Shown: positions 35,994-47,460 of the stretch, in pieces
Layout: every line of letters begins with the position of its first letter
Position numbering within the stretch: position 1 is the stretch's first letter
Origin: JAABQG01 sp963726365
GTDB lineage: Bacteria > Pseudomonadota > Gammaproteobacteria > Burkholderiales > Burkholderiaceae_C
Assembly (NCBI GenBank): GCA_963726365.1
Contig: CAVSCI010000020.1
Location: 1 to 64,000 of the forward strand
Length of the DNA stretch: 64,000 nt
Direction of reading: 5' to 3'
Position numbers and translations under genes: made by a program
Notes under the pieces: model-generated
Database searches by the model: none
What the model was told of the DNA's origin: nothing
Seen by the model: the letters and a program-made list of their open reading frames with translations, nothing else

Positions 35994-38960
35994 ATGAAAA
36001 CATTGGTCATTGCAGAGAAGCCATCGGTCGCACAGGACATCGTGCGGGCGCTCACGCCGGTGGCGGGCAAGTTCGAAAAACACGATGAACATTTCGAGAA
36101 CGACTTGTACGTGGTCACCAGCGCCGTGGGGCACCTGGTGGAAATCCAGGCCCCGGAAGAATTCGACGTGAAACGCGGCAAATGGAGCTTTGCCCACCTG
36201 CCGGTGATTCCGCCGTACTTCGACCTCAAGCCGGTGGACAAGACCAAGACGCGACTGAACGCGGTGGTCAGGCAGGCCAAGCGCAAGGACGTGGGCGCGC
36301 TGGTGAATGCCTGCGACGCGGGGCGCGAGGGCGAACTGATCTTCCGCCTGATCGAGCAGTACGCCGGCGGCGCCAAGCCGCTGGGCAAGCCTGTGAAGCG
36401 CCTGTGGCTGCAGTCGATGACGCCACAGGCCATCCGTGACGGCTTCGAGAGCCTGCGCACTGACAAACAGATGCAGGGGCTGGCCGACGCCGCGCGCAGC
36501 CGCTCCGAGGCCGACTGGCTGGTCGGCATCAACGGCACCCGCGCCATGACGGCCTTCAACTCGCGCGATGGCGGCTTCTTCCTGACCACGGTGGGCCGGG
36601 TCCAGACGCCGACGCTGGCGGTGGTGGTGGAGCGCGAGGAGCAGATCCGCAAATTCATCAGCCGCGACTATTGGGAAGTCCATGCCAGTTTCCTGGCCGA
36701 GGCCGGGGAGTACCCTGGCAAGTGGTTCGATCCCCAATGGAAAAAGGACGCTGAAGACGTTGAGAAGAAGGCCGACCGCGTCTGGACCCAGCGCGAAGCC
36801 CAGGCGATTGCCGACGCCGTGCGCGGCAAGGCCGCCACGGTCACCGAGGAGTCCAAGCCGACCTCCCAGGCCAGCCCGCTGCTGTTCGACCTGACGTCCC
36901 TGCAGCGCGAGGCCAACGGCAAGTTCGGCTTCTCGGCCAAGACCACGCTGGCGCTAGCGCAGAGCCTCTACGAGCGGCACAAGGCGCTGACCTACCCGCG
37001 GACCGACTCGCGCGCGCTGCCCGAGGACTATCTGCCGGTGGTCAAGGAGGCCTTCGGCATGCTGGCCGCCAGCGGCATGCGCCACCTCGCGCCGCACGCG
37101 CGCACGGCGCTCGACAACGGCTACATCCGGCCCAGCAAGCGCATCTTCGACAACAGCAAGGTGAGCGATCACTTCGCCATCATCCCCACGCTGCAGGCGC
37201 CCAGCGGCCTGAGCGAGGCCGAGCAGAAGCTCTATGACCTGGTGGTGCGCCGCTTCATGGCGGTGTTTTTCCCCAGCGCCGAATACATGGTCACGACACG
37301 GATATCCCAAGCGGTCGGCCACAGCTTCAAGACCGAAGGCAAGGTCCTGGTCAAGCCGGGCTGGCTCGCGATTTACGGCAAGGAAGCGGCCGATGAAGTG
37401 GCGGATGCCAAGGAAGGCGACAAGGGCCAGAGCCTGGTGCCTGTGAAGCCCGGCGAGATGGTGCGCGCCGAAGTGGTGGAGCCCCGGGGCCTGAAGACCC
37501 GCCCTCCCGCGCGCTACTCCGAAGCCACGCTGCTCGGCGCCATGGAAGGCGCCGGCAAGATGGTGGACGATGACGAACTGCGTGAAGCCATGCAGGAAAA
37601 GGGACTGGGCACGCCCGCCACGCGCGCGGCCACCATCGAAGGCCTGATCAACGAGAAATACATGCTGCGCGACGGCCGCGAGCTGATCCCCACGGCCAAG
37701 GCGTTCCAGCTCATGACGCTGCTGCGCGGCCTGGGCGTCGAGGAACTCTCCAAGCCTGAATTGACCGGCGAGTGGGAATACAAGCTGGCGCAGATGGAGC
37801 ACGGCAAGCTCAGTCGCGACGAATTCATGCGCGAGATCGCCGCGATGACCGAGCACATCGTCAAGAAGGCCAAGGAATACGACCGCGACACCGTGCCCGG
37901 CGACTACGCCACGCTCTCGACGCCGTGCCCGAACTGCGGCGGCGTGGTGAAGGAAAACTACCGGCGCTACACCTGCACCGGCGCGGATGGCGCCAGCGAG
38001 GGCTGCGGTTTTTCGTTCGGCAAGACCCCTGCCGGGCGCACCTTCGAACTGGCGGAAGTGGAGACCTTCCTGCGCGACAAGCGGATCGGCCCGCTGGAGG
38101 GCTTCCGCTCCAAGGCCGGCTGGCCGTTCACCGCCGAGATCGCGCTCAAGTTCAGCGAGGAAGATCAAAACTGGAAGCTCGAATTCGACTTTGGCGACGA
38201 CAAGAACGCAGCGGAAACCGGCGAGCTGGTGGATTTCAGCGCCAGCGAGTCGCTGGGCAAATGCCCCAAGTGCGGCGCCCCCGTGCACGAGCACGGCAGC
38301 AACTACGTCTGCGAAAAAACCGTGCCCACCGCCGCGCAGCCCACACCGAGCTGCGACTTCAAGAGCGGCAAGATCATCCTGCAGCAGCCGGTGGAGCGCG
38401 CGCAGATGACCAAGCTGCTGGCCACCGGCAAGACCGACCTGCTGGACAAGTTCGTCTCCATGCGCACGCGCCGCGCGTTCAAGGCTTTCCTGGCCTGGGA
38501 TGCCGAGGCCGGCAAGGTGAATTTCGAGTTTGCCCCGTCCAAATTCCCGCCGAGCAAGACGGCCGCTTCCAAAGAAGGCGCATCAAGCGGCCGTTCGACG
38601 CTGGTGAAGGCGGCAAAAACCTCAAAATCTGCCGCAAAACCGGCACGCAAGGTCACTGCGAAGTCTGCGGCCGCAAAGGCGCCGGCCAAAACGGCGGCTG
38701 CCAAGACCCCGCGCAAGCGCGCCGCCAGCACCGCTGCCGGCCTGAAGCCCAGCGAGGCGCTGGCCGCGGTGATCGGCGCCGAGCCGGTGGCTCGCACGCA
38801 GGTCATCAAGAAGCTGTGGGACTACATCAAGGCCAACGGGCTGCAGGATGCCGCCAACAAGCGGGCCATCAACGCCGATGCCAAGCTGCTCGCGGTGTTT
38901 GGCAAGCCGCAGGTGACGATGTTCGAGCTGGCCGGCATTGCAGGCAAGCACCTGAGCTGA
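35994..38960 (+). CDS. topB: DNA topoisomerase III with C-terminal zinc cysteine clusters and SWIB domain
   Basis: A 988-residue type IA topoisomerase. Residues 1-140 are the Toprim domain (KTLVIAEKPSVAQDI, NACDAGREGELIFRL). The catalytic Tyr334 is in LTYPRTDSR. After the core come two Cys4-like clusters (CPNCGG...CTG and CPKCGA...CEK), then an Ala/Lys-rich linker (about 860-910), and finally a SWIB/MDM2 domain (residues about 915-988, PSEALAAVIGAEPVARTQVIKKLW). The SWIB fusion is unusual; E. coli TopB lacks it and is about 650 residues. It decatenates and relaxes underwound DNA. ATG 35994 is divergent from the SET gene. Confidence 0.92.
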   Translation: MKTLVIAEKPSVAQDIVRALTPVAGKFEKHDEHFENDLYVVTSAVGHLVEIQAPEEFDVKRGKWSFAHLPVIPPYFDLKPVDKTKTRLNAVVRQAKRKDVGALVNACDAGREGELIFRLIEQYAGGAKPLGKPVKRLWLQSMTPQAIRDGFESLRTDKQMQGLADAARSRSEADWLVGINGTRAMTAFNSRDGGFFLTTVGRVQTPTLAVVVEREEQIRKFISRDYWEVHASFLAEAGEYPGKWFDPQWKKDAEDVEKKADRVWTQREAQAIADAVRGKAATVTEESKPTSQASPLLFDLTSLQREANGKFGFSAKTTLALAQSLYERHKALTYPRTDSRALPEDYLPVVKEAFGMLAASGMRHLAPHARTALDNGYIRPSKRIFDNSKVSDHFAIIPTLQAPSGLSEAEQKLYDLVVRRFMAVFFPSAEYMVTTRISQAVGHSFKTEGKVLVKPGWLAIYGKEAADEVADAKEGDKGQSLVPVKPGEMVRAEVVEPRGLKTRPPARYSEATLLGAMEGAGKMVDDDELREAMQEKGLGTPATRAATIEGLINEKYMLRDGRELIPTAKAFQLMTLLRGLGVEELSKPELTGEWEYKLAQMEHGKLSRDEFMREIAAMTEHIVKKAKEYDRDTVPGDYATLSTPCPNCGGVVKENYRRYTCTGADGASEGCGFSFGKTPAGRTFELAEVETFLRDKRIGPLEGFRSKAGWPFTAEIALKFSEEDQNWKLEFDFGDDKNAAETGELVDFSASESLGKCPKCGAPVHEHGSNYVCEKTVPTAAQPTPSCDFKSGKIILQQPVERAQMTKLLATGKTDLLDKFVSMRTRRAFKAFLAWDAEAGKVNFEFAPSKFPPSKTAASKEGASSGRSTLVKAAKTSKSAAKPARKVTAKSAAAKAPAKTAAAKTPRKRAASTAAGLKPSEALAAVIGAEPVARTQVIKKLWDYIKANGLQDAANKRAINADAKLLAVFGKPQVTMFELAGIAGKHLS
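38578..38623 (+). repeat. Possible GATAGC dispersed repeat, copy I, inside topB
   Basis: GCGCATCAAGCGGCC, then GTTCGACGCTGG, then GGCGGCAAAAAC. The middle block matches the family well and the ends only partly. It is read in frame in the Ala/Lys-rich linker before the SWIB domain. Confidence 0.35.
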
Positions 38961-38982
38961 AACCGTGGAGGTCGCTGGCGGG

Positions 38983-40113
38983 TCAGCGCATGAAGCGCCC
39001 GCTGCGCCCCACGATCGTGAGGTCAGTGTAGGTTGAGCCCTGGTGGTTTTTCGGTGAGAAACTGATGGTGAACCCGCCCATATCGAGGTCGCGGATCGAC
39101 TCGAGGCCCGCGATCAGCGAGTCCCGCGTCGGATTGCGGCCCGCCTTTCGCAACCCTTCGGCGAACACACGGGCCGTGAGGTAGCCCTCCATGCTCGAAA
39201 AGTCGAACTCCTTGTCGCCCGCGGCCAGCATGTGTTGCTGGTATTCCCGCACGATCGCGCTGGCCGGGGTGTAGGGGAATGGCACCACCTGCGAGATCAC
39301 CACGCCCTGGCCCACATCGCCAAGTTCATCGGCCAGGGCCTTGGATCCAACGAAGCTGACGTTGAAAAACTGGCCCCCATAGCCTTTGGCGCGGGCCTGC
39401 TTGATGAATGCCGCAACCGCCTTGTAGGCGCCGATCTGCACCACAGCTTCGGGCTGGGCCGCGATGATGCTGTCCAGCGCCTTGGCCACATCGATGGTGT
39501 TGCGTTCCACCGTTGCGGTCGCAGCGGGCTTGAGCTGCCTCTTGGCCAGGGCGCGTTCCACGCCTTCGAGCCCGGCCTTGCCGTAGGCGTCATTCTGGTA
39601 GAACACGGCGATCTTCTTGACCCCCAGCGTGGTGAGGTGCTGCACGATGCGTTCGGTTTCGTCGAAATAGCTGGCTCGCACGTGGAAGATCTGCCGGTTA
39701 AAGGGCTCGCGAAGCGCCTGCGCGCCCGTGAACATGCCCACCAGGGGCACCTTCTCTTCGCTCAGGATCGGCGCTGCCGCCAGGCCGGTGGGGGTGCCCA
39801 CCGATCCGATCAGCGCGAAAACCTTGTCTTCCTTGATCAGGGCCTTGACGGCTTCCGCCGCCTTGGTGGGCTCATAGCCGTCGTCCCGCGAGACCAGCTT
39901 GAGGTTTCGCCCATTGATGCCGCCGGCCGCATTGACGGCCGTGAAGTAGGCCTTGATTCCGGCCTGCATGCGCAGCCCGAGCTGGGAGGCTGGCCCGCTC
40001 AAGGCGGCAAACTGGCCGACCAGGACCTCTCGTTCGGTCACACCTTCTTCGGCCTGCGCCGCCAGAACTGACCAAAGAATTCCCAAACCCACCAGAACCT
40101 GTTTTAGACGCAC
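38983..40113 (-). CDS. Branched-chain amino acid-type ABC transporter substrate-binding protein
   Basis: A periplasmic type I binding protein of about 376 residues. It starts GTG 40113 behind CAGGGAG and opens with a signal peptide (VLVGLGILWSVLAAQAEEG). The mature part has LVGQFAALSGPASQLGLRM, NAAGGINGRN and KIAVFYQNDAYGKAGLEG. No ABC transporter membrane or ATPase genes are adjacent, so this is an orphan receptor of unknown ligand. It is convergent with topB. Confidence 0.85.
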   Translation of the reverse strand: MRLKQVLVGLGILWSVLAAQAEEGVTEREVLVGQFAALSGPASQLGLRMQAGIKAYFTAVNAAGGINGRNLKLVSRDDGYEPTKAAEAVKALIKEDKVFALIGSVGTPTGLAAAPILSEEKVPLVGMFTGAQALREPFNRQIFHVRASYFDETERIVQHLTTLGVKKIAVFYQNDAYGKAGLEGVERALAKRQLKPAATATVERNTIDVAKALDSIIAAQPEAVVQIGAYKAVAAFIKQARAKGYGGQFFNVSFVGSKALADELGDVGQGVVISQVVPFPYTPASAIVREYQQHMLAAGDKEFDFSSMEGYLTARVFAEGLRKAGRNPTRDSLIAGLESIRDLDMGGFTISFSPKNHQGSTYTDLTIVGRSGRFMR

Positions 40114-40190
40114 AGCTGAACTCCCTGACGGAAATTGCAGACTATGCCGCAACGGGAGGGGTGCTGGCAAGAAGTGGCGGGCAAACGCAC

Positions 40191-40224
40191 AAAAAAAAGC
40201 CTGTGCGGCGAACGCACAGGCCTT
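40191..40224 (-). terminator. Rho-independent terminator of gapA
   Basis: On the minus strand, GCCTGTGCG-class stem strands (CCTGTGCG and CGCACAGG) enclose a short TTCGC loop and are followed by eight T. It closes the tktA-gapA unit before the downstream receptor gene. Confidence 0.88.
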
Positions 40225-40251
40225 GGGCCAAACAGCGGCGCCCGCGAGCGC

Positions 40252-41253
<1,002 letters not shown>

Positions 41254-41303
41254 GAGTTTTCTCCAGAGTTAAAACCGAAATCCGCTCGCCGCGACGAGGG
41301 TGC

Positions 41304-43349
<2,046 letters not shown>

Positions 43350-43462
43350 GTCGGGCGGCTCCGGAAGGTGGGTCGGGAAAACCTTGAATTTTACCGGGGC
43401 TGATGCGGTCACCCCCCCGATCAGATCAACCCACGTCCCGAATGTGCCTTAAAGTAGGCGCG

Positions 43463-43843
43463 ATGCAAGGCCTGCACCTCACCGCCGATCTGCACCGCTG
43501 CCACTGCGACAGCGGCTGGCTGCTCGACGCACAGAAGCTGGGTGAGGCGTGTTCGCAGGCGGTGCTGAACGCCGGCCTGCAGCCGGTCAACCAGCTGTTT
43601 CACACCTTCCCCGACACCGGGCACGGCCCCGGCGGCGTGACCGCCACGGTGCTGCTGGCCGAGAGCCACCTGTGCGTGCACACCTGGCCCGAGCAGCGCG
43701 CCGTGACGCTGGACGTCTATGTGTGCAACTTCGGCGGCGACCATTCCGCCAAGGCCCAGGCCTTGCTGGAAGCACTGGTGACGCTGTTCGAGCCCGGGCA
43801 TGTGGCGCGTCAATCGCTGCAGCGTGGCAACATAGCCCCATGA
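43463..43843 (+). CDS. speH: S-adenosylmethionine decarboxylase proenzyme
   Basis: A 126-residue prokaryotic-type (class 1B) AdoMetDC, providing decarboxylated SAM for spermidine synthesis. The self-cleavage site is Glu67-Ser68 in AESHLCVHTWPE, where Ser68 becomes pyruvoyl. Conserved GGVTATVLLAESHL and CNFG follow. It is divergent from tktA and overlaps the next gene by ATGA. Confidence 0.92.
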   Translation: MQGLHLTADLHRCHCDSGWLLDAQKLGEACSQAVLNAGLQPVNQLFHTFPDTGHGPGGVTATVLLAESHLCVHTWPEQRAVTLDVYVCNFGGDHSAKAQALLEALVTLFEPGHVARQSLQRGNIAP

Positions 43844-44619
43844 ACCTGAGCGCAGCGCCGACCGCGGGAACCGTCACAACGCCGGCCAGCGCCATGATCC
43901 TGGCCGCTGGACGGGGCCAGCGCATGCGGCCACTGACCGACCACACGCCCAAGCCGCTCCTGCCCGTTCGAGGCAAGCCATTGATGCAATGGCCGATGGA
44001 AGCACTGGCCCTGGGCGGCTTTGAGCGGCTGGTGGTGAACACCGGCTGGCTGGGCGAGCAGATTTCAGACCTTTTTGGCACTTCTCCATTGTCAAATCGT
44101 CATAGTTCGCTATCAAAATTGAATCACATCGAGGTGACGTACTCGCATGAAGAGCAGGACTTCGGCTACGCGCTGGAGACCGCTGGCGGCATCGCACGCG
44201 CCCTGCCGCTGCTCGGCGAGGTGTTCTGGGTGCTCGCCGGCGACGTCTACGTGCCTGACTTCGCCTACACGCAAGCCAGCCTGGACCGCTTCAGCGCCAG
44301 CGGCAAGCTCGCCCATCTCTGGCTGGTGCCCAACCCGCCGCACAACCCCAAAGGTGATTTCGGCCTGTCCGATGACGGCCTGGCGCTGAACCAGGCGGAC
44401 GTCAGATACACCTTCAGCACCATCGCCCTCTACCGCCGTGCGCTGTTCGAGGCGCCGTGGTGCCCGATCCTGCATGGCAACCCGCAGGGCACGGCCGCGC
44501 CCCTGGCGCCGCTGCTGCGCGCGGCCATGGACACCGGCCAGGTCAGCGCCGAGCTGTACACCGGTGCCTGGACCGACGTGGGCACGCCCGAGCGGCTGGC
44601 CGAACTGAATGCAAGCTGA
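43840..44619 (+). CDS. Nucleotidyltransferase (MurU-like), with repeat insertion
   Basis: A 259-residue GlcNAc/MurNAc-1-phosphate uridylyltransferase-type protein. It has the nucleotide-binding loop MILAAGRGQRMRPLTDHTPKPLLPV, the metal-binding AGDVYVP and GAWTDVGTPERL. In Pseudomonas MurU recycles cell-wall MurNAc. Residues about 78-93 (the LFGTSPLSNRHSSLSK segment) are encoded by a GATAGC repeat and are extra relative to the family. The gene is translationally coupled to speH. No amgK partner is adjacent, so the exact substrate is uncertain. Confidence 0.82.
   Translation: MNLSAAPTAGTVTTPASAMILAAGRGQRMRPLTDHTPKPLLPVRGKPLMQWPMEALALGGFERLVVNTGWLGEQISDLFGTSPLSNRHSSLSKLNHIEVTYSHEEQDFGYALETAGGIARALPLLGEVFWVLAGDVYVPDFAYTQASLDRFSASGKLAHLWLVPNPPHNPKGDFGLSDDGLALNQADVRYTFSTIALYRRALFEAPWCPILHGNPQGTAAPLAPLLRAAMDTGQVSAELYTGAWTDVGTPERLAELNAS
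44072..44118 (-). repeat. GATAGC dispersed repeat, copy F, inside the MurU-like gene
   Basis: On the minus strand, GATAGCGAACTATGAC, then GATTTGACAATGGAG, then GTGCCAAAAA. It is read in frame on the plus strand without a stop codon. Confidence 0.75.
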
Positions 44620-44641
44620 CCCCAACCACGCAATGGAACCC

Positions 44642-46027
44642 ATGAGCCTTTCGATCTATGCCCAGCGCCGCGCGCGCGTCGCCGCCCAGTTGGGCCAGGG
44701 CGGCATCGCCATCATCCCCACCGCGCCCGAGCGCCAGCGCAACCGCGACAGCGAGTTCCTGTTCCGCTTCGACAGCTATTTCCACTACCTCAGCGGCTTT
44801 GGCGAGCCCAACGCCTGGCTGGTCATCACCGGCGACGGCCACACCACGCTGTTTTGCAACCCCAAGGACCTTGAGCGCGAGATCTGGGACGGCATCCGCC
44901 TCGGCCCTGACGCTGCACCCTCGCATCTGGGCGTGGATGCAGCGTTTTCGGTGGCCGAACTCGACCAGCGGCTGCCCCAGCTGCTGGAGAACAAGGCCAC
45001 TGTCTGGTACCCGTTCGCCACGCACAAGGGGCTGGAGACCCGCGTGGACGGCTGGCTCAATGCGGTGCGCGCGCGGGTGCGCTTCGGCGCGCTGTGCCCG
45101 CAGGCGCAGCACGACCTGTGCGCCATCCTCGACGAAATGCGCCTGATCAAGGACGCGCACGAGCAGGCCCTCATGCGCCGCGCCGCGCAGATCAGCGCCG
45201 GCGCCCACATCCGCGCCATGCAGCGCAGCGCCGCCATGCTGCGCGCCGGCCAGGACGTGCGCGAGTACCACCTCGACGCCGAGCTGCTGCACGAATTCCG
45301 CCAGCACGGCTCGCAGTACCCGGCCTACAGCAGCATCGTCGCCGCCGGCGCCAACGCCTGCGTGCTGCACTACCGCGCCGACACCGCCCCCATCCGCGAC
45401 GGTGAGCTGGTGCTGATCGACGCCGGCTGCGAGCTTGATGGGTATGCCAGCGACATCACCCGCACCTTCCCCGCCAACGGCCGCTTCACCGGGGCGCAGC
45501 GCGCGCTCTACGAACTGGTGCTGGCTGGCCAGGACGCGGCCATCGCCGCCACGAAGCCGGGCGCGCGCTTCACCGACCCGCACGAGGCCACCGTCAAAGT
45601 GCTGACGCAAGGCATGCTGGACCTGGGCCTGCTCGACAAAGACCAGCACGGCACGCTGGACGACGCCATCCACCACCGCCACTACTTCGCCCACTACATG
45701 CACCGCACCAGCCACTGGCTGGGCATGGACGTGCACGACTGCGGCAGTTATGTCGAACCGACTGAAGTGGGGCAGGTGAGCGAGCGCCGCGACCCGCTCA
45801 GCGGCGAAACCATCAAGGACCGCCCCAGCCGCATCCTGCACCCCGGCATGGTGCTGACCATCGAGCCCGGCTTGTATGTGCGCCCCAGCGACCGCATCCC
45901 CAGGGAGTTCTGGAACATCGGCATCCGCATCGAGGACGACGCCATCGTGACTGCCGGGGGCTGCGAGCTGATCTCGCGCGGAGTGCCTGTCACGCCGGAC
46001 GAGATCGAGGCCTTGATGCGGGGGTGA
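44642..46027 (+). CDS. pepP: Xaa-Pro aminopeptidase (aminopeptidase P, M24B)
   Basis: A 461-residue metallopeptidase that removes N-terminal residues before proline. The N-domain starts MSLSIYAQRRARVAAQLGQ. The pita-bread catalytic domain has metal ligands in VLIDAGCELDGYASDITRTFP, HYMHRTSHWLGMDVHD and the late TIEPGLYV and GIRIEDD. ATG 44642 aligns with the family; starts at 44633 or 44609 are also in frame. It follows the MurU-like gene closely. Confidence 0.93.
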   Translation: MSLSIYAQRRARVAAQLGQGGIAIIPTAPERQRNRDSEFLFRFDSYFHYLSGFGEPNAWLVITGDGHTTLFCNPKDLEREIWDGIRLGPDAAPSHLGVDAAFSVAELDQRLPQLLENKATVWYPFATHKGLETRVDGWLNAVRARVRFGALCPQAQHDLCAILDEMRLIKDAHEQALMRRAAQISAGAHIRAMQRSAAMLRAGQDVREYHLDAELLHEFRQHGSQYPAYSSIVAAGANACVLHYRADTAPIRDGELVLIDAGCELDGYASDITRTFPANGRFTGAQRALYELVLAGQDAAIAATKPGARFTDPHEATVKVLTQGMLDLGLLDKDQHGTLDDAIHHRHYFAHYMHRTSHWLGMDVHDCGSYVEPTEVGQVSERRDPLSGETIKDRPSRILHPGMVLTIEPGLYVRPSDRIPREFWNIGIRIEDDAIVTAGGCELISRGVPVTPDEIEALMRG

Positions 46028-46109
46028 TCCGGGGTCGGGGCGAACCAGGCTCCGGGGCACCTGGGCAAGGCGCCGGCTCACTTGATGGCGTCGGGCTGCT
46101 CACAAAAAC

Positions 46110-46154
46110 AGAGCTAACTGCGCCCATCTGACGCTGGACAAATGCCAAAACAGC
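46110..46154 (+). repeat. GATAGC dispersed repeat, copy G
   Basis: AGAGCTAACTGCGCCC, then ATCTGACGCTGGACA, then ATGCCAAAACAG. It lies between convergent pepP and the DUF3443 gene; the first block is degenerate. Confidence 0.6.
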
Positions 46155-47426
46155 TCAGAATCCGTAGAGCGGCCCGGTTCCGAGCGGGGAGGTCAGGTCC
46201 TCGATCCCGATGAACACCCGGCGCCCATAGAAGAAGGGCAGGCCCCAATCGAAAACGTCCGAGCTCCCGAATGGGCCGGCCAGGGCGGGGAGAACCGATT
46301 TGGGCGGCGTGGTCAGCATGGAGGCCACATTGCCGACCACAAACGAAACCGGGACTTTCACGCCATTGGCACCCTCGACCGTGGCCGACACCGTGACGGG
46401 CAAAGGGGGGCAGTAAAAGCCGGTGGCAACACTGGTGCACTCCGGGAGGGTGTCGGAATCAAAAAAGAAGCCGTTGGATCCGGTGTCGATGAAACTGTTG
46501 CGCAGGATCTTGCCGGCCAGGGCGGTGGCCAGATTTCCCTCGGCATCGGTGGTCAGCACCGACCCCGCCGTGAACTGATTGTTCGGCTGGGTTCCGATGC
46601 CGAAAATCACCGATCCGTTCAGGCTGATCGCACCGTCCGGACCGACCGCCGGCAAGTCGACCACAAGGCCATTGTTGTCCGTCGCAAACCGGGGCACCGG
46701 GTTCTGCACCTGTTGGGCCAGGCTGGCGGTGGTGCCGACGACGGCGCCGCAGGTCGCGTCCTTGCACGTGAAGTAGTAGCCGTTGAAAGACTGGGTGGTG
46801 CACCCGGTCCCGCAGTCTTCCTTGAACAGGCCGATCCCGAGAATGCCGTTGGCGCCCAGATCGGCTGCGGTCGTGACGGCGGTGGCGCTGGGCGAACAGC
46901 TTGCCGCCGTGCTCTGGTACGTCGCGTCGCCATAGATCTGGATCGGGATGCCCGCGGCCTTCATGCCGCTCAGCCAGACGTCGGCAGTGGCCACCGGGCC
47001 CCAGACCGCACTGAAGTCGACGAAGCGCGCGCAGTTGAGCAGGGCGAGCCCGCTGCTGGTGGTCAGCCGGCTCAGGTTCAGGGCCGGTGCCATCGCCGCT
47101 GAGAGAAGTCGCAGGCCCGTGGAGCCGGTATCGACCAGGACATGGTCGATGGTCTGGCATTGTGTGACGCTGCCCGTATTGCAGACCGTGACGCTGGTGT
47201 ACAGGCGGTTGACGTTGTAGCCGGTGTTGGCCGGGCCAGCATCCACCGCCACGGGCATGGCGTTGCGCACTGCGGGCGGGCTTGGCAGGGGGTTGAGTTG
47301 CGGAACAACCGGAGCGGGGGGCGGCGCGGGCGTTGAATCGCCGCCGCTCCCGCCGCAGGCCGTGATCACGGCGATCGCCAGGGCCGCGATGCCGGCACGC
47401 ACCATCAGGCTGTTGAAGTACTTCAT
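46155..47426 (-). CDS. DUF3443 lipoprotein with two aspartyl-protease-like DTGS motifs
   Basis: A 423-residue predicted lipoprotein. The signal peptide ends at the lipobox Cys24 (AVITACGG), followed by a Pro/Ala-rich linker. Two pepsin-like catalytic motifs are visible: VDTGSTGLRLL (Asp99) and IDTGSNGFFFD (Asp314), with the intervening and following beta-rich regions containing GILGIGLF and FGIGTQ. Six or more cysteines suggest disulfides. I believe the family is annotated only as DUF3443; the pepsin-like reading is mine. No operon partner is clear. It would lie in the periplasm or on the outer membrane. Confidence 0.8.
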   Translation of the reverse strand: MKYFNSLMVRAGIAALAIAVITACGGSGGDSTPAPPPAPVVPQLNPLPSPPAVRNAMPVAVDAGPANTGYNVNRLYTSVTVCNTGSVTQCQTIDHVLVDTGSTGLRLLSAAMAPALNLSRLTTSSGLALLNCARFVDFSAVWGPVATADVWLSGMKAAGIPIQIYGDATYQSTAASCSPSATAVTTAADLGANGILGIGLFKEDCGTGCTTQSFNGYYFTCKDATCGAVVGTTASLAQQVQNPVPRFATDNNGLVVDLPAVGPDGAISLNGSVIFGIGTQPNNQFTAGSVLTTDAEGNLATALAGKILRNSFIDTGSNGFFFDSDTLPECTSVATGFYCPPLPVTVSATVEGANGVKVPVSFVVGNVASMLTTPPKSVLPALAGPFGSSDVFDWGLPFFYGRRVFIGIEDLTSPLGTGPLYGF

Positions 47427-47460
47427 TGCGTTGGACCCCCTGTGAAATCCGGCCAGTTGT

